19,099 nt of DNA. Source: Nitrospira sp. UBA2082 (GTDB taxonomy: Bacteria > Nitrospirota > Nitrospiria > Nitrospirales > Nitrospiraceae). Every line of letters starts with the position of its first letter. Within the stretch, counting starts at the first letter, position 1. The DNA lies in NCBI GenBank assembly GCA_002331335.1, contig DCZO01000005.1:1-19099 (forward strand), written 5' to 3'. Under the pieces are notes generated by a model. The model had not been told where the DNA came from. It worked only from the letters and a program-made list of their open reading frames with translations, and did no database searches. The position numbers were made by a program, and so were the translations under genes. Positions 7,480 through 13,549 of the stretch are shown here, one piece after another.

Positions 7480-7509
7480 ACTATACGGCTCTGTCTCGCT
7501 ATCCGTCAA
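7480..7509 (-). promoter_or_regulatory. Promoter of the nuoF-ferredoxin operon
   Basis: On the minus strand, TTGACG (7509-7504), 18-base spacer, TATAGT (7485-7480). The predicted start near 7473 gives a leader of about 33 bases to the ATG at 7440. The TTG of the -35 is in frame with nuoF and could be mistaken for a start codon. Confidence 0.62.
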
Positions 7510-7610
7510 GGCAACTGCACGGGAATGGGCCTGAATCTCAAGCAGTTAGGGCTAGGGGCCTAGCGGAGATGGGTAGAATGGGGCAGGCGGTCAGCGGATA
7601 CCACGAGACC

Positions 7611-7639
7611 TCCGCCGGTGGGATCATCCCACCGGCGGA
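7611..7639 (-). terminator. Perfect GC-rich hairpin after the PuuD-like gene
   Basis: Arms 7611-7623 (TCCGCCGGTGGGA) and 7627-7639 are perfect 13-base complements with a 3-base loop. It lies 11 bases past the stop of the PuuD-like gene and upstream of the nuoF promoter. No T run follows on either strand, so it may end transcription with Rho, protect the 3' end, or be a repeat-derived element. Confidence 0.55.
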
Positions 7640-7649
7640 CTGTGGAGAT

Positions 7650-8237
7650 TTATCGGAAATGGCTGCCGGCTCCCATGAAGAACAACATGGGAATCGAGAG
7701 CATGAAATTCACTCGCGAGGCCAACAAAGCGGTTCGCCCCCATTGCGCCATTTCCGGCGGCGCGGGAGTGCCCTGCGCAGCAGCCGTGACGGCGGCAATG
7801 ATCTTCTTCTGGTTCGGCCAGATGATGCCATGGACGTTGCCCATCATGATGATGCCGAGCAGTCCACCGATCGCCAAGGCCACGGCGCCCGTGCCACCCT
7901 TGTGGTACATGTGTCCGTATAACAAGACACCGGCCACCACGGTCACGGTCGCCCCATGCCGGAACCAGTTGAGTGCAGCCGGCATCAGTTTGGGGATCAC
8001 AATGTTCTTGGTCGGCCCATCCAGGCTTTTTAAGAAGGCGGCATTGATCAGGTTGAAGAAATACAACAGGCCGATCCACGTGATGCCGGCCAGGAAGTGA
8101 ACCCAGCGAAGGATCACCTGGCCCCAGTCGGCCTCACCCGCACTAATGCCGGTTAAACCCAAATATATCCCTATCAACACGATGGTGAGGCCAAATCCCA
8201 CCCCCATCGTCTGCATCGGATCTTCAAGAAATTTCAT
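7650..8237 (-). CDS. PuuD/Urate_ox_N-like integral membrane protein
   Basis: Inner-membrane protein of 195 residues with about five hydrophobic helices (roughly 11-32, 43-66, 94-110, 117-137, 172-190). The WVHFLAGITWIGLLYFFN segment (45-62) resembles the membrane domain of the urate hydroxylase PuuD family, in which membrane helices normally precede a cytochrome c domain. Here the protein ends after the helices and no CxxCH is present. His47, His94 and His136 lie in or at membrane helices and are candidate heme ligands. The start has AGGAGG four bases upstream. No purine genes are nearby, so urate oxidation is doubtful; a membrane heme or electron-transfer role is inference. Confidence 0.75.
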   Translation of the reverse strand: MKFLEDPMQTMGVGFGLTIVLIGIYLGLTGISAGEADWGQVILRWVHFLAGITWIGLLYFFNLINAAFLKSLDGPTKNIVIPKLMPAALNWFRHGATVTVVAGVLLYGHMYHKGGTGAVALAIGGLLGIIMMGNVHGIIWPNQKKIIAAVTAAAQGTPAPPEMAQWGRTALLASRVNFMLSIPMLFFMGAGSHFR

Positions 8238-8271
8238 ACGGCCTCCTGTTCAGTTCACCGGTGAGCCGAGT

Positions 8272-8301
8272 TGTGTACGTGAGCATCGGCTCTCTTGTCA
8301 A
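8272..8301 (-). promoter_or_regulatory. Possible promoter of the PuuD-like gene, with flanking dyad
   Basis: On the minus strand, a consensus TTGACA (8301-8296), 18-base spacer and a weak TACACA (8277-8272). The inverted repeat GAGCCGA (8263-8269) / TCGGCTC (8286-8292) brackets the -10, as an operator might. The -10 matches consensus at only 3 of 6 positions. Confidence 0.35.
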
Positions 8302-8358
8302 GCATGTGTAGGACACGACCCTGCATCGAGAATGGGGCTTTCAATGAATGGCAGCGGA

Positions 8359-9303
8359 TTACACTGATGCCATGAGCCGATCAACGGCGGCGCAGAGCTC
8401 GCGTACGGCGTTGGCCGACGCCTCCAGGGCTGCCCGTTCCTCCACCGTCAGCTCGTACTCCACGACCTGTTCCATGCCGCCCCGTCCGATCCTCACCGGG
8501 ACGCCTACAATGACGTCTTTCAATCCGTACTCGCCCTCGCAGAGCACCGAGCAGGGCAGGACTCGCTTTTGATCCTTGTGAATCGCCTCGACCATATCCA
8601 CCACCGAGGCCGACGGTGCATAAAAGGCGCTGCCGGTCTTCAGCAGGCCGACGATCTCGGCGCCGCCGTCACGCGTACGCTTGATGATCGCGTCCAGCTT
8701 GTCTTTGGACATCAGGGATGAGATCGGCTTGCCTTTTACCGTGGTGTAGCGCGGAAGCGGCACCATCGTGTCGCCATGCCCGCCCAGCACCATGGCTTCC
8801 ACGTCCGGCCCCGGCACGTTTAATTCGGCGGCAATGAACGAACGCATCCTGGCGGAATCCAGTATGCCTCCCATGCCGATGACCCGGGACTTGGACAGCC
8901 CACTGACGCGGCGCGCCACATGGACCATGGCGTCCAGAGGGTTTGTCACCAGAATCAAGATGATGTCCGGCGAGCGGGAGACTAATTCGGATACGACGGA
9001 CTTGACGATCTTCGCATTGGTGGCCAGTAACTCGTCACGGCTCATGCCGGGCTTGCGCGGAATGCCGGACGTGATGACGGCGACCGACGAGCCGGCGGTC
9101 TCGACATACCCGTTGGTGCCGATTACTCGGGTACTGTAGCCGCACACCGGCCCGGCCTGTGAAATATCGAGGGCCTTGCCTTGCGGCACCCCCTCCGCGA
9201 TATCGACCAACACGACGTCGTAGGCATCTTTCTCGGCCAAGCGCTGTGCCGTCGAGCCTCCGACATTACCCGCCCCCACTACGGTGATTTTCGGCCGCTT
9301 CAT
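8359..9303 (-). CDS. mdh: Malate dehydrogenase, LDH-like type
   Basis: Interconverts malate and oxaloacetate with NAD(H), a step of the TCA or reductive TCA cycle; cytoplasmic. It has 314 residues. The Rossmann motif is GAGNVG (10-15) with Asp34 in VLVDI favouring NAD. The substrate loop is IPRKPGMSRDELL with Arg83 and Arg89; Arg at the first position (Gln in lactate dehydrogenases) marks malate specificity. VTNPLDAM (119-126), Asp149/Arg152 in LDSARMR, and His176 in GGHGDTMVP complete the active site. ATG at 9303 is chosen because GAGGTGA precedes it at 5-6 bases; an in-frame GTG at 9312 is the alternative. The leader carries four tandem 7-base repeats. Confidence 0.96.
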   Translation of the reverse strand: MKRPKITVVGAGNVGGSTAQRLAEKDAYDVVLVDIAEGVPQGKALDISQAGPVCGYSTRVIGTNGYVETAGSSVAVITSGIPRKPGMSRDELLATNAKIVKSVVSELVSRSPDIILILVTNPLDAMVHVARRVSGLSKSRVIGMGGILDSARMRSFIAAELNVPGPDVEAMVLGGHGDTMVPLPRYTTVKGKPISSLMSKDKLDAIIKRTRDGGAEIVGLLKTGSAFYAPSASVVDMVEAIHKDQKRVLPCSVLCEGEYGLKDVIVGVPVRIGRGGMEQVVEYELTVEERAALEASANAVRELCAAVDRLMASV

Positions 9304-9314
9304 CCTCGTCACCT

Positions 9315-9342
9315 CGTGAATCGTGAATCGTGAAACGTGAAG
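9315..9342. repeat. Four tandem 7-base repeats in the mdh leader
   Basis: Four consecutive heptamers: CGTGAAT, CGTGAAT, CGTGAAA, CGTGAAG (9315, 9322, 9329, 9336). They end about 11 bases before the mdh start codon and differ only at the last position. On the mdh-sense strand they read as TTCACG units. It may be a simple-sequence intergenic repeat family or a binding-site array. Confidence 0.7.
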
Positions 9343-9343
9343 C

Positions 9344-9360
9344 GCGCAATCCTTTTGCGC
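9344..9360 (-). terminator. Short hairpin after the 135-aa gene
   Basis: GCGCAA (9344-9349) and TTGCGC (9355-9360) form a perfect 6-bp stem with a 5-base loop, 15 bases past the stop of the 135-aa gene and before mdh. No T run follows, so terminator function is weakly supported. Confidence 0.3.
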
Positions 9361-9375
9361 CTCACTTCTAACCTC

Positions 9376-9783
9376 TCACGCATGTTCATGCTCCGTCCAG
9401 CCTGCGACTTTGAAATTGATCGTGCAGACGAAATTCTCGTCATCGTAGAAATTCACCTTGATCTTCTTCTTGCCGTAGGTTTTCGCCAGAAACTCCTCGG
9501 GATTGTCGACCAGATCCTGGTACCCACCAGCCGGATACTCGCCCAGATCGTGAAACACCACGATCATGCCTTCCTTCACTTCTTGCAGCACTTTGGCGCG
9601 GCACCGAGGATACACCTCCCAAAACTTGGCTTCGATCATGTCCTTGGTGGGCTCCGGGCGATCCTCGCCCGGTTTCACCGGCTGGGCGAATTTCGCCAGT
9701 CGGCGGACATAGGGATACTGGTGGCCTGTGAACAGCTTGTAGAGCCACGGGGGGACCGTCGGTCTTTCGGACACACCAGCCAT
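9376..9783 (-). CDS. Unrecognised 135-aa protein
   Basis: I do not recognise this family. It is a soluble, hydrophilic protein of 135 residues with no signal peptide or membrane helix. It contains a Pro/Tyr-rich N-terminus (YKLFTGHQYPYVRRLAKF), a central segment EGMIVVFHDLGEYPAGGYQDLV (about residues 72-93) and a C-terminal beta-like stretch ending in a His/Glu tail. It has a single internal Cys in PRC and one in FVC. ATG at 9783 is preferred to TTG at 9786 because GAGGG lies four bases upstream. It lies 45 bases downstream of the solenoid-VWA gene on the same strand, so it may be a co-transcribed partner; a TTGACA at 9840-9835 with a poor -10 could alternatively give it its own promoter. Confidence 0.75.
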   Translation of the reverse strand: MAGVSERPTVPPWLYKLFTGHQYPYVRRLAKFAQPVKPGEDRPEPTKDMIEAKFWEVYPRCRAKVLQEVKEGMIVVFHDLGEYPAGGYQDLVDNPEEFLAKTYGKKKIKVNFYDDENFVCTINFKVAGWTEHEHA

Positions 9784-9828
9784 CAATCCCTCAACCTCTC
9801 GCTTTTCATCTTGTACCGTTCACGTACT

Positions 9829-12800
9829 TTACGCTGTCAACCGGTGATAGATCGTCGGCAATTTCGTCGGCAGGGATTCCGTGCGATCAATGACCGCGAA
9901 CTGGACATCGCCGTACATACGGCGCAGATAGGCGTCCGCCTCCCGATCGATAGTCACGCAAAACGGATCGATCTGATGGTGTCTCGCCTCCCGCAGCGCC
10001 TTCCTCGTGTCTTCCAAGGCATAGTCGTCCTTATACCCGTCGTCCAGCGGCCGGCCGTCGCTGAGGAGGATCAGGATGCGGGTCCTGGCCTCTCGCGCCA
10101 TGAGTTTGGCGGAGGCATGGCGAATCGCCGCTCCATCCCGATTCTGCCGCCGTGGAACCAACCCGCCCAGCCGGTGAGCCGTGGCGGCTCCCAACCGGTC
10201 GTCGAAATCCTTGATCGTGAGAAAGTCGACGCAGGAACGTCCTTGTCCTGAATAGGCGAAGAGCCCATATTGATCGCCGACCGCTTCCAGCGCTTCGCAG
10301 AGCAGGACCAGACTTTCTTTCTCCACATCGATCACCCGGCGCCCGCCCTCAAGCTGCCGGCTCGTCGAGCCGCTGACGTCGACGAGAAACGCCACGGCCA
10401 CATTGCGCTCACGCTTTTCCCGCCGGCTGTACACGCGCTCGCTCCCCTCCAGACCAGCCCGGCACTCCGCCGCGTGCCGCACCACGGCATCGATGTCCAG
10501 CTCTTCTCCATCAGTTTGTCCCGCTACGCGGCGGAATGCCGGAGGGCGCAGGCCTTCGAAAAACCTACGCAGCGACCGCAGGGCGCTCCGATGCGCCGCC
10601 AGGGTCTCTCCGACACTATCGTCAGAACCAGCCTCCGCCTGCCGCTCAATCACTTGGCACCAATTCATCCGGTAGTCCTGAATCGTATGATCCCACTCGG
10701 GATAACGGACAGTCCGTTCATCATGAACCATCGATTCCGGCATCGGCGGCGATTCCACCTCTATCGCGAGCAACTCTTCGACCACAGACGGCAGCGACTG
10801 TCCCCCGGCGAAACTTCCGCCGTCCTCGGACTTCCGGTCGCCTCGCGCGGTCCTTTCACCGACTTGCCGATCTTGGTCAGTTGGCTGCGTTCCGTCGTGT
10901 TCGGTCAGGCCCTGCTGGGTCGCGATGAACTCCGGATTCATCGCACCGCGGTACTCCCAATTGGTCACCGGCCTGTACACATCGCTCATGGATTCCGACG
11001 CAGACTGCCCTGATCCAGGCTCTGCCGGCTCATCCTCCGTTCGGTCCACCCTGATCATGTCGCCGCGAGGCGCCAACAACTCTTCTATTGTGACGTAGAG
11101 AGCATGGGTCAGTCGGACGGCCTGCTCCGCCGTCGCCGCCGGTTGGAACAGGGGCTGGCACATGGCCCACAGGACGGAGACTTCTTCTGTGACGGCATGG
11201 GGAACCGCGGAGGCGGCTGACTCGCCGGTCGAGAGCCGCAAGAGACAATCGACGAGCAATTCCTTGACCGTCAATCCATGAGCAGGATCTCGCGGGGTGA
11301 TGGAGTGGGCCGCCAGCTGTGCTAAGTCACGCCGCAGGCCCGGATATTCCGCCTGGAGCAAAAATTCAATGCGCGCATCTTCCAGGACGGTCCAGAGATC
11401 CCGGACGAGGAGCGGGTGGGGATAGAGCTGAAACAGCGCCGCCAGCGTCTCCGGCATCACGTTGTGCGAACGGCGATAGCGCCGCTGCACGGAGTCAATC
11501 ACATCGGCAACAGATTCCACGGTGAGCCGATAGGTTCCGAATTCCACATGGCCCGCTTCATGCGCGGCCATGACCAGATACAATCGCTCGTTCTCCTCCG
11601 CTGTGGGAAACCGGCGCAGCAACGCCGGCAACCCCATCGTCCGTCCATCCTGGCTGACGGTCGCCCGTGGCGTTGCGGCCGCCAAGGAATCCGGTAGTGC
11701 CGTAATAGAGACGTCACTTCCACAGAGGCCTTGGACAAAGAGCTTGAGCTTGCGTGCCACCTGTCGAAGCGGTACACCACTCAACGCCTGCTCGACCGAC
11801 GAGAGCGCTTTCTGCGATGCCACCGCGAAGTACGCCCGGGCGCCTTCCGGACTGTAGGCCAGTACGTCCATGCCGGCTTTGAACCAGGTTTCGAACCGCG
11901 AGCCGGTGTGAGGCCCGCCGCCGATCAATCCGACGATTTCGGGACAGCGCCGGAGGTAGCTCGCGGCCGCTACCGAATCTTTTTCCGCCAGCAGCGCACC
12001 GTATTGCAGAACTTTGAGTTGCCATTCCTGCGACGGGAGCGATTTCAAGAGACGAGGCGACTCCGCCAGCCAGGCGACCCCGGCTTCCGGCGACCGTTCG
12101 GCCAATAGCGTTCCCACCGACAGCGTCTGTGCACGAACGCCCGGCTGATCGATCTCTGCCAAAATGGCGGGACTGGTCCGCATGAATTCCATGGCGGCCA
12201 TGTAATCCGGCTTGCCCAACGTATTCGGAATCACCAGTGTGGTGGCGAAGGAAAGCCAGGTCCGCGCCTCGCAGACCGGCAGCACGGACGCCACGTGGTG
12301 AATCTGGCGAATATATTCGAGCCCGACCACTACATCGGCCTCCACCAGCTCGAGGCCGATCTCAAGCCACGGCCGCAGCTCATCGAGCGGGACGACAGAC
12401 AGCATGTGCGGCGCGGCACGCAGATATTCCAAAGCGGCGTTGGCATCCTGATCGGCTAGTTCCAACCCCATCGCGAGAACCGCCGTTCTCTCATCGGGCT
12501 GCTCGATCAGGCCAAGAATCAGTGGGCTATCCTTGAAATATTTGAGCGCCGTGGCACCTGAGGATTCGGCCAGCGCGATACCCAGGTCGAGCCACGAGAT
12601 GAGATGAGAAAGTCCCGCGCGTCGATCCAGCTCGGGAAGCGCTTCGATGGCCGCGCGAGCCGCCTTTGCCGATACGCTGTCCAATTCGTCGAGGAGGGTC
12701 AGCACTGCCGCACCCGTATCGGACCGGTCCGCGGCCTCGGCCAATCGAACGGCAAGTGCCTCCGAGACGGCGGAACCCAGCTCGGCCGCCAGCCGTTCCC

Positions 12801-12831
12801 TCAATCTCGTCTGTATCGAATACTCCGCCAT
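9829..12831 (-). CDS. Large NorD/CbbO-type VWA protein with N-terminal helical repeats and HExxH motif
   Basis: Predicted cytoplasmic protein of 1000 residues. Residues about 80-345 hold seven degenerate repeats of 37-44 residues; the conserved Gly of each falls at about 84, 122, 159, 196 (Ala), 240, 278 and 320, with a pattern like W-L-x-x-G-x-x-L-A-E then A-x-Y-[LF]-[RK]-x-x-P-x-[IL]-L, suggesting an alpha solenoid. Next come MAAHEAGHVEFGTY (HExxH, His424/His428) and LEDARIE (484-489), a possible third metal ligand and a segment shared with NorD/CbbO proteins. A low-complexity acidic region (about 600-700) precedes the VWA domain: MIDAS DVSGST (818-823) and LSDGRPLDD (923-931). NorD/CbbO proteins work with MoxR-type AAA+ ATPases (NorQ/CbbQ) to activate or insert metal centres; no such ATPase is in the window. 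Start: ATG 12831 (or 12846), because TTG 12876 lies inside the promoter. Confidence 0.85.
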   Translation of the reverse strand: MAEYSIQTRLRERLAAELGSAVSEALAVRLAEAADRSDTGAAVLTLLDELDSVSAKAARAAIEALPELDRRAGLSHLISWLDLGIALAESSGATALKYFKDSPLILGLIEQPDERTAVLAMGLELADQDANAALEYLRAAPHMLSVVPLDELRPWLEIGLELVEADVVVGLEYIRQIHHVASVLPVCEARTWLSFATTLVIPNTLGKPDYMAAMEFMRTSPAILAEIDQPGVRAQTLSVGTLLAERSPEAGVAWLAESPRLLKSLPSQEWQLKVLQYGALLAEKDSVAAASYLRRCPEIVGLIGGGPHTGSRFETWFKAGMDVLAYSPEGARAYFAVASQKALSSVEQALSGVPLRQVARKLKLFVQGLCGSDVSITALPDSLAAATPRATVSQDGRTMGLPALLRRFPTAEENERLYLVMAAHEAGHVEFGTYRLTVESVADVIDSVQRRYRRSHNVMPETLAALFQLYPHPLLVRDLWTVLEDARIEFLLQAEYPGLRRDLAQLAAHSITPRDPAHGLTVKELLVDCLLRLSTGESAASAVPHAVTEEVSVLWAMCQPLFQPAATAEQAVRLTHALYVTIEELLAPRGDMIRVDRTEDEPAEPGSGQSASESMSDVYRPVTNWEYRGAMNPEFIATQQGLTEHDGTQPTDQDRQVGERTARGDRKSEDGGSFAGGQSLPSVVEELLAIEVESPPMPESMVHDERTVRYPEWDHTIQDYRMNWCQVIERQAEAGSDDSVGETLAAHRSALRSLRRFFEGLRPPAFRRVAGQTDGEELDIDAVVRHAAECRAGLEGSERVYSRREKRERNVAVAFLVDVSGSTSRQLEGGRRVIDVEKESLVLLCEALEAVGDQYGLFAYSGQGRSCVDFLTIKDFDDRLGAATAHRLGGLVPRRQNRDGAAIRHASAKLMAREARTRILILLSDGRPLDDGYKDDYALEDTRKALREARHHQIDPFCVTIDREADAYLRRMYGDVQFAVIDRTESLPTKLPTIYHRLTA

Positions 12832-12861
12832 GGTGACCGCCGACATCGCTTGAAGAGGCGG

Positions 12862-12890
12862 ATTGTAAAGGAGCAAATTCTCCTTGTAAA
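12862..12890 (-). promoter_or_regulatory. Promoter of the solenoid-VWA gene with dyad in the spacer
   Basis: On the minus strand, TTTACA (12890-12885), 17-base spacer, TACAAT (12867-12862); both match consensus at 5 of 6 positions. The spacer contains a perfect inverted repeat, AAGGAG (12868-12873) / CTCCTT (12880-12885) around six A/T-rich bases. The predicted start near 12855 leaves ATG 12846 or 12831 as start codons; neither has a clear ribosome binding site. Confidence 0.6.
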
Positions 12891-12892
12891 CT
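12863..12892 (+). promoter_or_regulatory. Possible divergent promoter of the FTR gene
   Basis: TTGTAA (12863-12868), 18-base spacer, TAAACT (12887-12892) on the plus strand. It overlaps the promoter of the divergent VWA gene almost completely, and both share the AAGGAG/CTCCTT dyad. Start of transcription would be near 12899, 37 bases before the GTG. Confidence 0.35.
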
Positions 12893-12935
12893 AGCCTCTC
12901 GCGGCAGTTTCCGTCCCGACGAGAGGAGCAGAGCA

Positions 12936-13364
12936 GTGGCTGAACCGACGCAGGAGAGTCTCGACAAGATCGTGAAGTTCGTAAAGGGGTTCGCCGAGAA
13001 GAGCGGGACGGCCATGCATCCCAACCCGGCCGTGACCGAAGCCGTCGTCAAGGGCCTGGCGATGCACGTGGATGAACTCGGCAAACCGCTCTGCCCCTGC
13101 AACTTCTATAAAGACAAACAGGCTGAAGCCAAACTCCGCCGGTGGATCTGTGCGTGTGACGAAATGCAGATTTACAAATACTGCCACTGTCTGCTTTTCG
13201 TGCGCGAGGACGGGATGCCGATTACCGAATATCTTCCCGAGGGACACGAAGGCCGTGACGTCTACGGCCTGGTCACCGATCCGACGCCGGAGAAGGGCCG
13301 CGCGCTCAAACATAAAGCGGCTGCTCCATCCCCCGAACCGGACGAGCCGCTGCCGACTCCATGA
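12936..13364 (+). CDS. ftrB: Ferredoxin:thioredoxin reductase catalytic subunit
   Basis: Passes electrons from ferredoxin through a 4Fe-4S cluster and a redox disulfide to thioredoxins or similar targets. It has 142 residues. The six-Cys pattern is CPC (53-55), x16, CAC (72-74), x8, CHC (83-85). In the Synechocystis enzyme this spacing is CPC-x16-CPC-x8-CHC, where the first, third, fourth and fifth Cys hold the cluster and the second and sixth are the active disulfide. All six Cys are kept here; only the middle Pro is Ala. RWICACDEMQIYKYCHCLLF is typical. The start is GTG at 12936 with AGGAG seven bases upstream. The last about 20 residues are a Pro/Glu-rich tail. No variable (FtrA) subunit is seen, as in many non-photosynthetic FTRs. 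Confidence 0.93.
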   Translation: MAEPTQESLDKIVKFVKGFAEKSGTAMHPNPAVTEAVVKGLAMHVDELGKPLCPCNFYKDKQAEAKLRRWICACDEMQIYKYCHCLLFVREDGMPITEYLPEGHEGRDVYGLVTDPTPEKGRALKHKAAAPSPEPDEPLPTP

Positions 13365-13416
13365 TCGCGACGTGGCGGCACCGACTCCTGTATGGATTCT
13401 GCTTCGCTATCCACGG

Positions 13417-13435
13417 CCTGTGGGCTCCGCACAGG
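13417..13435 (+). terminator. Hairpin after the FTR gene
   Basis: CCTGTG (13417-13422) and CACAGG (13430-13435) form a perfect 6-bp stem with a 7-base loop, and flanking CCA/TGG could extend it with a bulge. It lies 52 bases past the FTR stop. No T run follows. The rest of 13365-13549 shows only a 53-codon frame (13361-13522) that starts in an ATGA overlap with the FTR stop and has no recognisable features. Confidence 0.3.
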
Positions 13436-13522
13436 TGGACTGCCGAGACAGGGACGCCTAGCCCGCCGGGATTCAATGAGAAAGAGCTGGTGGTGACTAA
13501 CTGCAAGAGCAGCTTATGCTGA

Positions 13523-13540
13523 CCGATATGCTTCAATCGG
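13523..13540 (+). promoter_or_regulatory. Hairpin masking the ribosome binding site of the endonuclease gene
   Basis: CCGAT (13523-13527) and ATCGG (13536-13540) are complementary with an 8-base loop. The 3' arm includes the first two bases of GGAG (13539-13542), the likely ribosome binding site seven bases before the ATG at 13550. The stem is only 5 bp, so an effect on translation is tentative. Confidence 0.3.
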
Positions 13541-13549
13541 AGAATAGAC

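Noticed and set aside
7551..7564. Short palindrome GCTAGG-GG-CCTAGC
   Set aside because: Six-base arms, no position relative to a promoter or stop that suggests a role.
9337..11013. Two plus-strand frames (about 300 and 247 codons) opposite the VWA and 135-aa genes
   Set aside because: His/Arg/Pro-rich shadow translations with no recognisable domain and no conserved start.
13361..13522. 53-codon frame starting in an ATGA overlap with the FTR stop
   Set aside because: The overlap is suggestive, but the peptide has no recognisable feature and the stretch also holds a terminator-like hairpin; not called as a gene.
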